Positions 8,616 to 16,740 of a stretch of DNA of 64,000 nt are shown one piece after another. Every line of letters starts with the position of its first letter. Within the stretch, counting starts at the first letter, position 1. Where the stretch lies: NCBI RefSeq assembly GCF_000316625.1, contig NC_019676.1:4172501-4236500 (forward strand), given 5' to 3'. The notes under the pieces were generated by a model, which worked only from the letters and a program-made list of their open reading frames with translations, made no database searches and was not told the DNA's origin. The DNA is from Nostoc sp. PCC 7107. GTDB lineage: Bacteria; Cyanobacteriota; Cyanobacteriia; Cyanobacteriales; Nostocaceae. A program made the translations under genes and the position numbers.

Positions 8616-9725
8616 GTGGATTTTGTGTCCCTGTTCGTGAAAGACTTCATTCTTCAATTGCAGTCCCCAACACTCGCTTTTTTGATTGGTGGGATGATCA
8701 TTGCAGCTCTTGGTAGCGAACTGGTCATTCCAGAGGCAATTTGTACGATCATCGTCTTTATGCTGCTCACCAAAATCGGTCTGACTGGTGGAATTGCGAT
8801 CCGCAATTCCAACCTGGCGGATATGGTCTTACCCATGATCTTTGCCATCATGGTAGGAATTCTTGTTGTTTTCATCGCGCGCTATACGTTAGCCAAGCTG
8901 CCAAAGGTCAAAGTCGTCGATGCGATCGCCACTGGGGGGTTGTTTGGAGCCGTGAGTGGTTCTACCATGGCCGCAGGCTTGACGGTACTGGAAGAACAAA
9001 AAATTCCATACGAGGCATGGGCTGGCGCACTCTATCCTTTTATGGATATCCCAGCGCTCGTAACTGCGATTGTGGTGGCTAACATTTATCTCAACAAGAG
9101 GAAGCATAAAGAAGCAGCCTACTCTACTGAGCAGCCTGTTGCGGCTGGTGATTATCCCGATCAAAAAGATTATCCCAGTAGCCGTCAGGAGTATCTCAGC
9201 CAGCAGAAGGGGGATGCGGATAATCGGGTCAAAATATGGCCAATCATCGAGGAAAGCCTCCGGGGTCCTGCCTTATCAGCAATGTTGTTGGGCCTCGCTC
9301 TGGGACTGTTTACCCAGCCGGAAAGTGTCTATAAAAGCTTCTACGATCCCGCCTTTCGCGGCTTGCTTTCGATCTTGATGCTGGTCATGGGGATGGAGGC
9401 TTGGTCAAGAATTGGCGAACTACGCAAGGTGGCGCAGTGGTACGTAGTGTATAGCGTGGTGGCACCGTTTGTGCATGGGTTAATTGCCTTCGGTCTCGGT
9501 CTGATTGCTCACTACACCATGAACTTCAGTATGGGCGGTGTCGTGATCCTGGCTGTCATCGCCTCCTCTAGTTCAGACATCTCAGGGCCGCCTACGTTGC
9601 GAGCCGGTATCCCGTCAGCCAATCCCTCTGCCTATATAGGTGCATCCACAGCCGTCGGTACGCCAATTGCGATCGGTTTGTGTATACCGTTCTTCATCGG
9701 GCTTGCCCAGGCGATCGGCGGCTAA
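8616..9725 (+). CDS. sbtA: SbtA, sodium-dependent bicarbonate transporter
   Basis: 369 residues, close to the usual 370. It is almost entirely hydrophobic: two halves of about five helices each (1-165 and 215-369) joined by a hydrophilic cytoplasmic loop (about 165-210, rich in K, E, Q, Y). Recognisable words are VIPEAICTIIVFMLLTKIG, GGLFGAVSGSTMAAGL and, in the second half, SSSSDISGPPTLRAGIP. SbtA is a high-affinity Na+/HCO3- symporter of the inner membrane. The GTG start has AAGGAGG six bases upstream. sbtB follows after 85 bp and a Na+/H+ antiporter after that, as expected for a Na+-driven system. Composition is clearly more GC-rich than the flanks, suggesting transfer from another cyanobacterium. 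Confidence 0.95.
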   Translation: MDFVSLFVKDFILQLQSPTLAFLIGGMIIAALGSELVIPEAICTIIVFMLLTKIGLTGGIAIRNSNLADMVLPMIFAIMVGILVVFIARYTLAKLPKVKVVDAIATGGLFGAVSGSTMAAGLTVLEEQKIPYEAWAGALYPFMDIPALVTAIVVANIYLNKRKHKEAAYSTEQPVAAGDYPDQKDYPSSRQEYLSQQKGDADNRVKIWPIIEESLRGPALSAMLLGLALGLFTQPESVYKSFYDPAFRGLLSILMLVMGMEAWSRIGELRKVAQWYVVYSVVAPFVHGLIAFGLGLIAHYTMNFSMGGVVILAVIASSSSDISGPPTLRAGIPSANPSAYIGASTAVGTPIAIGLCIPFFIGLAQAIGG

Positions 9726-9737
9726 TCCCAGACGGAT

Positions 9738-9766
9738 CGCGGTCTGTCAGCGCTCCCTTGACCGCG
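9738..9766 (+). other. intercistronic hairpin between sbtA and sbtB
   Basis: CGCGGTC (9738-9744) pairs perfectly with GACCGCG (9760-9766). An overlapping alternative is GGTCTG (9741-9746) with CAGACC (9767-9772). No T-tract follows. It could stabilise the sbtA part of the message or set the sbtA:sbtB ratio. Confidence 0.5.
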
Positions 9767-9792
9767 CAGACCCAATAGATAAATGTAAATAA

Positions 9793-10143
<351 letters not shown>

Positions 10144-10186
10144 GTCGAAACCACGCGCCATAAAAGGAACAAGCGAGCCTGCGAGT

Positions 10187-10246
10187 TTCTGTGGGTCAGA
10201 CGGTTGTTGCATCAAGACGACGCAGACCCCAAAGCCGAGGTCATGA
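10187..10246 (+). pseudogene. duplicated sbtB C-terminal tail, out of frame
   Basis: Read in the +1 frame relative to sbtB, these bases encode FCGSDGCC followed by IKTTQTPKPRS and a stop. Bases 10190-10209 closely copy the sbtB end at 10123-10142 (TGTGGG-C/T-CAGACGG-C/T-TGTTG). This looks like a partial tandem duplication of the sbtB 3' end or the remnant of a second sbtB. No start codon or complete domain belongs to it. Confidence 0.6.
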
Positions 10247-10256
10247 CCTCGGCTTT
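10231..10256 (+). terminator. palindromic terminator of sbtAB
   Basis: 26-bp perfect palindrome: AAAGCCGAGGTCA followed by its reverse complement, with TTTT within the right arm. It lies 88 bp after sbtB and should at least partly separate sbtAB from the antiporter gene. Confidence 0.75.
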
Positions 10257-10355
10257 TGAGTAACCATGTTTCCCGCAGGACGATGACCCTGGCGCATAAA
10301 TCATCTCTCCCGCAGTTTTATGACTCCCTCAAACCCTTAACCTTCCTTAAAACTC

Positions 10356-11756
10356 ATGATTTTGTCCAACATTTTGCCTCCTTTCAGTGGGGGGATAGCT
10401 CCGATGCCATTCCTGGCGACTGTTGTTGCTGAGGATTCACCCATTATTCTGTCCGGCGTATTGCTGACGCTGGTGGTGGTTTACTTGGCAAGCAAGTTCG
10501 GCGCAGAGGTCGCTAGGCGATTGGATTTTCCGCCCGTCCTGGGGGAATTGGTCGCCGGTGTGATTGTCGGCGTTTCGGCGCTGCACCTAGTGATCTTTCC
10601 TGAAGGGGGGCTGTCTGCCTCTGACTCGGTGATTATGACGGCGCTGCAAGGATTGAACCAATTGGCACCGGACGCGCTGACCCGGATCTTTGAGTCGCAA
10701 AGTGAAGTGATTTCGGTTCTGGCTGAAATCGGCGTAATTATTCTGCTGTTTGAAATTGGGCTGGAATCCGATCTGCGGCAACTGAAGGAAGTGGGAATTC
10801 AGGCCACGGTTGTCGCCTGTGTCGGAGTCGCGGCACCTTTTGCGGCGGGAACGGCAGGGTTAATGATGCTCTTTCATGTAGCAGCAATTCCAGCGATTTT
10901 TGCAGGGGCGGCGTTGACGGCAACGAGTATCGGCATTACCTCTAAGGTGTTGTCAGAGTTAGGTCAACTCAAATCCAAAGAAGGGCAAATCATTGTTGGC
11001 GCGGCGGTGATTGATGATGTTCTCGGCATTATTGTCTTGGCGGTGGTTGCCAGTTTAGCCAAAACTGGTGAGATTGATGTCGCCAATGTCATTTACTTGA
11101 TTGTCAGTGCTACGGCATTTTTGATTGGCTCAATTTTGTTGGGTGGTGTCTTTAACAAAAGTTTTGTGGCGATCGTGGATCGGCTCAAAACCCGTGGAAA
11201 TATTGTGATTCCGGCATTCATCTTCGCTTTCTTTATGGCATTTTTAGGCAACGCCATTCATCTCGAAGCGATTTTAGGTGCCTTTGCAGCAGGTTTGGTA
11301 CTTGATGAAACCGATGAGCGGAACGAGTTAGATGAATTAATCAAACCGATCGCCGATTTACTGGTACCCATCTTCTTTGTGACGGTGGGAGCGCGTGCCG
11401 ACCTCAGTGTTTTGAACCCGGCGGTACCGGAGAATCGGGCGGGACTATTGATTGCTGTCTTTTTGGTACTGGTGGCAATTGTGGGCAAACTAGTAACCGG
11501 CTGGGCAGTGTTTGGAATACCCGGAATCAATCGTGTGGCGATCGGGGTTGGGATGATCCCTCGAGGTGAGGTGGGTCTAGTGTTTGCTGGAATTGGCTCG
11601 GCGAGCGGTATTTTGGATAAGCCGCTGGAGGTGTCGATTATTATTATGGTGATCTTGACAACTTTTCTGGCTCCACCTTTTTTGCGGGTTGCCTTTGGTT
11701 CATCCACTCAGCCCATCCCAGAACCTACTACTTCTGTAGAAGCAGCGAGTGAGTAA
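10356..11756 (+). CDS. CPA2-family Na+/H+ antiporter, NhaS3-like
   Basis: 466 residues, 11-13 membrane helices. Features of the CPA2 family are visible: the long first helices (VLLTLVVVYLASKFGAEVARRL), the motif LFEIGLESDL (about 131-140), and the paired aspartates D220-D221 in VIDDVLGIIV that bind the exchanged cation. The short polar C-terminus means there is no TrkA-N domain. Length and motifs fit Synechocystis NhaS3. Lying directly behind sbtAB and sharing their GC-rich composition, it probably exports the Na+ that enters with bicarbonate. The terminator after sbtB suggests its own or read-through transcription. The exact NhaS number is not proven. Confidence 0.85.
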   Translation: MILSNILPPFSGGIAPMPFLATVVAEDSPIILSGVLLTLVVVYLASKFGAEVARRLDFPPVLGELVAGVIVGVSALHLVIFPEGGLSASDSVIMTALQGLNQLAPDALTRIFESQSEVISVLAEIGVIILLFEIGLESDLRQLKEVGIQATVVACVGVAAPFAAGTAGLMMLFHVAAIPAIFAGAALTATSIGITSKVLSELGQLKSKEGQIIVGAAVIDDVLGIIVLAVVASLAKTGEIDVANVIYLIVSATAFLIGSILLGGVFNKSFVAIVDRLKTRGNIVIPAFIFAFFMAFLGNAIHLEAILGAFAAGLVLDETDERNELDELIKPIADLLVPIFFVTVGARADLSVLNPAVPENRAGLLIAVFLVLVAIVGKLVTGWAVFGIPGINRVAIGVGMIPRGEVGLVFAGIGSASGILDKPLEVSIIIMVILTTFLAPPFLRVAFGSSTQPIPEPTTSVEAASE

Positions 11757-11802
11757 CGATTTTGCAACGTTACATCTTCTCACTAAACGGATGATTGCGG
11801 TA

Positions 11803-11830
11803 CGAGGTTGGGTCAATGCCGATGACCTCG
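11803..11830 (+). terminator. weak terminator-like hairpin
   Basis: CGAGGT (11803-11808) pairs with ACCTCG (11825-11830), with only a modest T-rich stretch after it. It shares the words CGAGGT and ACCTCG with the palindrome after sbtB. Confidence 0.4.
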
Positions 11831-11990
11831 CACTTATTTAAATCTAAATAGCTGTTGTGACCTGCAATGATAAATCCGCTTTTATTGCGCTTTGCATTTA
11901 AACAATCACCAGAACAAAAAGAGCCTTTAGAAGAAGCCAATTTACTCAGCTAATTCATTTTCTAAAAATAGCTATAAACAGAAAAGGTAA

Positions 11991-12023
11991 AATTTGTCTA
12001 TCTTACCTTTTTTGTTTTTATAG
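11991..12023 (+). terminator. Rho-independent terminator
   Basis: AAAAGGTAA (11992-12000) pairs with TTACCTTTT (12003-12011), followed by TTGTTTTTA. Oriented to stop transcripts from the antiporter gene. Confidence 0.75.
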
Positions 12024-12075
12024 TTCCTAGTGTTCCTAGTATCTAACATTAGTGTATGAGCATAATTGAAAGAAA

Positions 12076-12651
12076 TTATTCTTCTCTGACATGCCAATGA
12101 GGATTAGTCAGGCTTGTGAGAATATGGTCTTGCCACTTGCCATTAATTAATAAATAATCTCTAGCATATCCTTCGACGACAAATCCCAGGCGCTTTAGGA
12201 CATTACCGCTGCGTTGGTTGTGTGGCATATAATTTGCCATAATCCGATGAAAATTTAAGTCATCAAATACATATTGAATTGCTGCTTTGAGTGCTTCTGT
12301 CATGTAGCCTTTGCCTTGCTCATTTTCTGCTAGGCCATAACCTACATAACAAAAATGGGCGGCTCCCCGAATAAAATTATTAAAATTAATAGTTCCGACG
12401 ATGAGTTGAGGATTTTTTTTAGAAAAAATAAATAACTTTAAAGATTGGTCATGAATGAATTCTAAAAATGTATTTTCTAGTTGATATTGCCAATACACTT
12501 CTGTAAAAAAATCATCCACCCATTGAGGGTAAAATGGAGTCAGATAAGCTTTGTTTTCCCGAAAATATCTTAATATTTGGGGAATATCCTCTTTGATGGC
12601 AATGCGTAATAATAGGCGATCGCTAGTAATAATTGGCAATTCCGAATTCAT
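12076..12651 (-). CDS. GNAT acetyltransferase, RimJ/RimL type
   Basis: 191 residues. The N-terminus SDRLLLRIAIKEDIPQILRYF is typical of the RimJ/RimL/SpeG group. The acetyl-CoA loop is in AENEQGKGYMTEAL (Q/R-x-x-G-x-G/A type) and the family's NQRSGNVLKRLGFVVEGYARD is conserved. Such enzymes acetylate ribosomal protein N-termini or small amines; the substrate is unknown. Monocistronic; convergent with the antiporter, from which it is separated by a terminator. Confidence 0.88.
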   Translation of the reverse strand: MNSELPIITSDRLLLRIAIKEDIPQILRYFRENKAYLTPFYPQWVDDFFTEVYWQYQLENTFLEFIHDQSLKLFIFSKKNPQLIVGTINFNNFIRGAAHFCYVGYGLAENEQGKGYMTEALKAAIQYVFDDLNFHRIMANYMPHNQRSGNVLKRLGFVVEGYARDYLLINGKWQDHILTSLTNPHWHVREE

Positions 12652-13156
12652 ACAAATTTGACTAAATTAACAACTGACGGCTACAGTATTTAGACTTATT
12701 GACTTTTTTTATTCCATCTGTTCACTGCTGTAACTTCTGCTCGAAAACAGTAAAACTGTTATAACAAGATTTATCAAAATTAGCATTTTCTAAATTTGTA
12801 CAGCAGTAATCTGCTTCAACACGGTTTTTAGTTGGCCAGTTGGTTTAATTAATATATATGTACTACAAAACAGCGATCGCACCGTACCAGTTAAAAAAAT
12901 TCTGGAAATGAGGCGATCGCATTTTGATTATGTTCAAGGCTTTAATAGCTGAGAGTGAGTTGCCCCTTGAGGGAATCAAGGAAATCTAGAAGTTCTGTCT
13001 CCGAGAGATGATACCGCGATCGCTATATAGAATTCCCTCGTCAGCAGGTTAATTAACAACCTTGCACCAAAAACAGATCCAAATATCACAAGCCACGTTT
13101 CTCAAGAGAGTTCTTGAGAAACGTGGCTTGCGATGACAAAAGATTGAAAACAATCT
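12652..13156. other. intergenic stretch with HIP1 sites
   Basis: Several GCGATCGC or near-HIP1 sites and one long perfect palindrome (13090-13129). No protein gene supported; the + strand frame 13114-13296 lies mostly across the Uma2 gene and is not credible. Confidence 0.5.
13090..13129. repeat. 18-bp perfect inverted repeat with 4-base loop
   Basis: The arms 13090-13107 (AAGCCACGTTTCTCAAGA) and 13112-13129 pair without mismatch around GAGT. It lies 27 bp beyond the stop of the Uma2 gene. Neither strand has a T-tract after it, so it is either a dispersed palindromic repeat or an RNA-stabilising hairpin. Confidence 0.75.
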
Positions 13157-13879
13157 TCAGGCTAAATTTTCGGGTTCTACACCTAAAGCCATTAATTGTT
13201 CTGCGAGTAGCTGCATTTTGTGTTCTGTTTGGATGCGTAGTTGTCGCTCAAAATATAATTGTTCTTCTATTTCTTGAACACGTTCTTCTGGGGTAGGCAA
13301 CCTTTGTCCTTGCTCGTTATACCAGTACAACCATTCCCGTGCAATACCTTGATAAAGTCCTATTTCTCGGCCAATTCCTAAATTAATCTCTGGTAGCCAA
13401 ATGGGATTTCCTGACATGAGGATATATTCCCCATCTATTAATTGATATACCTCAAGAGGAGTTTTTTTCTTTCGCAAGGGTTTGTAAATAACGTAGTATA
13501 AAACTCCTAATTCTTTGGCGTAAAATTCTTTTTTGGTACTGTATTCGCCATGACTGAGTTGAGAAACAACCTCTAGGGCTAAGACTGGGGGCTGTTTTTC
13601 TTCCCACATCACATAACTCAGGCGTAAGTCACCATCAATAAAGCGCTTCACTCCGACACTGAGAAATCCATCAGGAGCGATCGCGGCTTTTTTCGGGTCG
13701 TAATAAATTCCCATATTAACGCCAAAAAACCAATCCCAGCGTTCTGACCATACAAACGCCAGTGTCGCTTTCAGCAAACTGGGAATTAAATCTTGTAGTT
13801 CATTATCCACAGGTATATCCTCTGAGTCTGGTAGCTCTTCGGAAGACGGCAAACAGTGTAACGGGTTGTAGTTTAACAT
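13157..13879 (-). CDS. Uma2-family (DUF820) PD-(D/E)xK-like protein
   Basis: 240 residues. The Uma2 fold is seen from about 30 to 190, with the restriction-endonuclease-like acidic residues D70 (APDGF) and E103 (LALEVVS), followed by K116/K117 and the family strand GVLYYVIYKP. Residues 200-235 form a charged coiled coil (EERVQEIEEQLYFERQLRI), common in cyanobacterial Uma2 proteins. The family is greatly expanded in filamentous cyanobacteria; its biological role is unsettled. Transcribed alone. Confidence 0.88.
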   Translation of the reverse strand: MLNYNPLHCLPSSEELPDSEDIPVDNELQDLIPSLLKATLAFVWSERWDWFFGVNMGIYYDPKKAAIAPDGFLSVGVKRFIDGDLRLSYVMWEEKQPPVLALEVVSQLSHGEYSTKKEFYAKELGVLYYVIYKPLRKKKTPLEVYQLIDGEYILMSGNPIWLPEINLGIGREIGLYQGIAREWLYWYNEQGQRLPTPEERVQEIEEQLYFERQLRIQTEHKMQLLAEQLMALGVEPENLA

Positions 13880-14281
13880 GACTGGTCTGAGTAGATGCTA
13901 TTTCTAGAAAGATTTTAGAAAATAATGTAATTTTGATATGTGTAGATATCGCAAAGTTTTAATCATGTAAATTAATACTGCGGTTTTAATTAAAATCTAA
14001 CATGAAGTGCCAAAAATAATTAATGAACCGTAAAAGACTGATAGACGCATCAGTCGCTTCCCGCAGGGTAGAACACACAGAGAATAACAAGTAAATTTAT
14101 CACAAAATATCTCTTATCTGAATCAGATTATATGTAATAAGTAAGTGAATTATTTGTGTATTTGCGTGAGATTTAAAATTTTTTACATAATAATTTTCAA
14201 TAGTTAATGCCTTAGCCTGCATAAAAAAGGCGAGTATAAAACCCGCCTGCAAAAATATAAATCGAACTTTACCATCTTTGG
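13880..14281. other. intergenic stretch before ndhD 3' end
   Basis: AT-rich and without a gene; only the ndhD terminator (14223-14247) was recognised. Confidence 0.5.
14223..14247 (-). terminator. terminator of ndhD
   Basis: On the - strand GGCGGG (14247-14242) pairs with CTCGCC (14234-14229, one G-T pair), followed by six T. It lies 35 bp after the ndhD stop. Confidence 0.75.
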
Positions 14282-15862
14282 CTAATTACCAATTTTTGGC
14301 GCATTCAATGAAAGCTTAGGTGCTGCTTCTTTTTCCTGCGCCAAAGTTGGTACAGAATCCCGCAATCTTGCGGTCAATTGTACGGTTGTAGCGTCGTAAA
14401 TTTGAGTCAGCAATTTTGGATAGAAACCAATCCCAATAATTGGCACTAGCAAACAAGCAATGATAAAGACTTCACGGGGTTCAGCATCGATAAGTTTCTG
14501 GTGAGAAACTAATTCCTCATTTTCTTTGCCGTAGAAAATTTCCCGCAACATCGATAGCAAATAAATTGGCGTTAAAATCACACCAACTGCCATCAAGAAC
14601 ACTACGATAACTTTAAAGGTAGAGCTATAAGCATCGCTAGTGGCAAAGCCCACAAATACCATCAATTCTGCTACGAAACCACTCATTCCTGGTAATGCTA
14701 AAGAAGCCATTGAACAGGTAGTAAACATAGCGAAAATTTTCTGCATTCGCTTACCAACACCACCCATTTCATCTAGCATGAGGGTGTGTGTGCGATCGTA
14801 AGTTGCACCGACCAGAAAGAATAAACTTGCCCCAATTAAGCCGTGAGACACCATTTGTAAAACTGCCCCACTCAATCCCAAATCTGTGAAGGAGGCGAGA
14901 CCGATGAGGACAAAGCCCATGTGAGATATTGAGGAATAAGCAATTTTTCGCTTGAGGTTGCGCTGGGCAAAGGATGTCAGGGCGGCGTAGATAATGTTAA
15001 CCACCCCCAAAACCACTAACACCGGTGCAAAATAAGCGTGGGCATCAGGAAGCATTTGGGCATTCATCCGAATTAAGGCGTAACCGCCCATTTTCAAGAG
15101 AATACCTGCTAATAACATGTGTACTGGGGCTGTAGCTTCACCGTGGGCATCAGGTAGCCATGTGTGCAAGGGAATAATGGGTAACTTGACAGCGTAGGCA
15201 ATCAGGAAGCCAGCATACAGCGCCAGTTGGAAATTTAGGGCGAAATCTTTTAAAGCGAGCGATCGCATATCAAATGTTATCGTATCGCCGTAAAATCCCA
15301 TTGTCAGGGCAGACAGCAAAATAAACAGCGAACCACCAGCTGTGTACAAAATAAACTTTGTGGCTGCATATTGCCGCTTCTTACCTCCCCAAATCGACAG
15401 TAGGAAGTATATCGGTACTAGTTCCAGTTCCCACACCAGGAAAAATAACAGCATATCCTGTACGGCGAAGACGGCAATTTGACCGCCATACATCGCCAAA
15501 ATCAAAAAGTAAAATAGCCTGGGTTTGAGGGTTACAGGCCATGCTGCCAAAATTGCCAGGGTAGTAATGAATCCAGTCAAAAGAATTAGGGGCATAGATA
15601 AGCCATCTGCCCCTACTGACCACTTCAAATCTAGTTGTGGTACCCAGGCATAACTTTCAAACAGCTGCAAATCTGGATTGGAGAAGTCATACCCGGTATA
15701 AAAGGCGTAGACAATCAATGCAAAGTCTAGTAACCCAATAATCAGGGAATACCAGCGCACAGTTTTACCATCTTTATCAGGGATGATCGGAATCAGGAGT
15801 GATGCCGCAATCGGAAATAGGATAATCGTCGTCAGCCACGGGAAATTAGCTGTATTCATCAC
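14282..15862 (-). CDS. ndhD: NAD(P)H-quinone oxidoreductase subunit 4 (NdhD1-type)
   Basis: 526 residues with about 14 membrane helices, normal for cyanobacterial NdhD. It is one of the antiporter-like proton-pumping subunits of thylakoid NDH-1. Clear family words are [19 protein letters not shown] (with the conserved membrane Glu), [19 protein letters not shown] and [15 protein letters not shown]. Subunit D1 with F1 makes the NDH-1L complex for respiration and cyclic flow; D3/D4 types serve CO2 uptake. I favour D1 because of the ndhF partner on the same strand about 5.8 kb upstream. In relatives, as I recall, the two are adjacent; here an accessory island separates them, so ndhD must use another promoter. 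Confidence 0.93.
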   Translation of the reverse strand: MMNTANFPWLTTIILFPIAASLLIPIIPDKDGKTVRWYSLIIGLLDFALIVYAFYTGYDFSNPDLQLFESYAWVPQLDLKWSVGADGLSMPLILLTGFITTLAILAAWPVTLKPRLFYFLILAMYGGQIAVFAVQDMLLFFLVWELELVPIYFLLSIWGGKKRQYAATKFILYTAGGSLFILLSALTMGFYGDTITFDMRSLALKDFALNFQLALYAGFLIAYAVKLPIIPLHTWLPDAHGEATAPVHMLLAGILLKMGGYALIRMNAQMLPDAHAYFAPVLVVLGVVNIIYAALTSFAQRNLKRKIAYSSISHMGFVLIGLASFTDLGLSGAVLQMVSHGLIGASLFFLVGATYDRTHTLMLDEMGGVGKRMQKIFAMFTTCSMASLALPGMSGFVAELMVFVGFATSDAYSSTFKVIVVFLMAVGVILTPIYLLSMLREIFYGKENEELVSHQKLIDAEPREVFIIACLLVPIIGIGFYPKLLTQIYDATTVQLTARLRDSVPTLAQEKEAAPKLSLNAPKIGN

Positions 15863-16066
15863 AATTTATCTGCAATCAAAATCATGTTTTTCAAGGAAGC
15901 CCTAGCTATTAAGTAGCAGCTTTTTGGGGATTTGGCATTCCTTGTTAGGTTGATTTAATTAAGTGGGCAATTGCCATTTTTTCGCTTGGCAGTATCTTTT
16001 AATTTTCGGGGCTACTGAATCTCCGTTATCATACTTGCCGTTAAGTCACATCTTGCACCAAGCCCC

Positions 16067-16182
16067 GACGAATGGAATTTGCGGCTAAACAAACGAAGTC
16101 CGCCTGCGCGGACTAATGGAAAACCAAGCCTTTTGAGCCTGCAAAGGCAGGCTTTGGTCGTGTAGCCGCGATTTTAATCGTC
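16067..16182 (+). mobile_element. MITE-like palindromic element, copy 1
   Basis: Imperfect terminal inverted repeats of about 23 bases (GACGAATGGAATTTGCGGCT at the left; GACGATTAAAATCGCGGCT read inward from the right) enclose two small hairpins: GTCCGC/GCGGAC and GCCTGC/GCAGGC. A second copy of similar length in inverted orientation lies at 21517-21633, and a half copy at 54692-54742. No coding capacity. Confidence 0.75.
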
Positions 16183-16188
16183 AGGCTA

Positions 16189-16222
16189 GAATTATAGCGA
16201 TGCGATCGCATCGCTATAATTC
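16189..16222. repeat. 34-bp perfect palindrome centred on a HIP1 octamer
   Basis: Bases 16189-16222 read the same on both strands; the centre is GCGATCGC (16202-16209) within TAGCGATGCGATCGCATCGC. It abuts the MITE-like element and lies 80 bp before the antitoxin-like gene. Possible cruciform, methylation target or operator. Confidence 0.75.
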
Positions 16223-16303
16223 AGTTGCAAAAATTACATAATGTTTGGTAGTTGTCAAAAAAGCGATTTGGTGCGAAAAAAGCATTACAGGAGAGATAAG
16301 CAC

Positions 16304-16561
16304 ATGATCAGAGGACAAATTGGCAGTCAAATTCGTTATGTCAATAACGCAGATGGAGAAACAACAGATGTACTCGTCCCGATAGAACTTTGGCAACAAT
16401 TGATGAGTTGCATCAATTCTGATAACGTTAGTGGTTTAGCTGAGATTGATGAACAAGAGCCAAAAGCGCAAATATTAGCTGACTTGCAAGAATCCTTACG
16501 ACAAGCAGCATCAGGACAAACTTTCCCAGTTTCAGAACTTTGGGACGATATCACAGCCTAG
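16304..16561 (+). CDS. antitoxin-like small protein
   Basis: 85 residues from the ATG at 16304, chosen because AGGAGAGA lies about 8 bases before it; an upstream in-frame ATG at 16241 has no such signal. The N-terminal third is a small beta-rich segment (GQIGSQIRYVNN, TTDVLVPIELWQQL), and the C-terminus ends ESLRQAASGQTFPVSELWDDI. That tail pattern is frequent in cyanobacterial antitoxins coded just before RelE/ParE-type toxins. A decayed toxin frame follows 4 bases after its stop. Function by context only. Confidence 0.6.
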   Translation: MIRGQIGSQIRYVNNADGETTDVLVPIELWQQLMSCINSDNVSGLAEIDEQEPKAQILADLQESLRQAASGQTFPVSELWDDITA

Positions 16562-16565
16562 ATTT

Positions 16566-16667
16566 ATGGCAGAAGTTCGCTTTACCGATCCCTTCAAAAG
16601 TAAATTTATGATCGCTCTCATCACTACAATAGGCGATCGCACCACAAGATTAAGGATTAATTTTTAA
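16566..16667 (+). pseudogene. remnant of a RelE/ParE-type toxin gene
   Basis: A 33-codon frame beginning MAEVRFTDPFKSKF, which looks like the first strand and helix of RelE/ParE-family toxins, then losing all similarity and stopping. It starts 4 bases after the antitoxin-like gene, the normal toxin position. A full toxin would need about 85-100 residues. The antitoxin may thus be an orphan. Confidence 0.45.
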
Positions 16668-16740
16668 TAGAGGAAGGGCGATTACCCGCGATCGCTTATC
16701 ATTTATTTACTGTGTAACCCTCCTCCAAAGTAATCACTTC

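Larger units (their letters stand above)
11757..12075. other. end of the GC-rich block, two terminators
   Basis: Holds a weak hairpin (11803-11830) and a strong terminator (11991-12023). Composition falls back to AT-rich within this spacer, marking the right border of the sbtA-sbtB-antiporter block. Confidence 0.5.
15863..16303. other. left border of the accessory island
   Basis: Upstream region of ndhD, then a ~116 bp palindromic element (16067-16182) and a 34-bp perfect palindrome (16189-16222). No gene. Confidence 0.6.

Noticed and set aside
13114-13296. 60-codon + strand frame near the Uma2 3' end
   Set aside because: Lies opposite the Uma2 gene and within the long hairpin; shadow frame.
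16241-16303. Upstream start for the antitoxin-like gene
   Set aside because: No ribosome site, and the extra residues are poorly composed; ATG at 16304 has AGGAGAGA.
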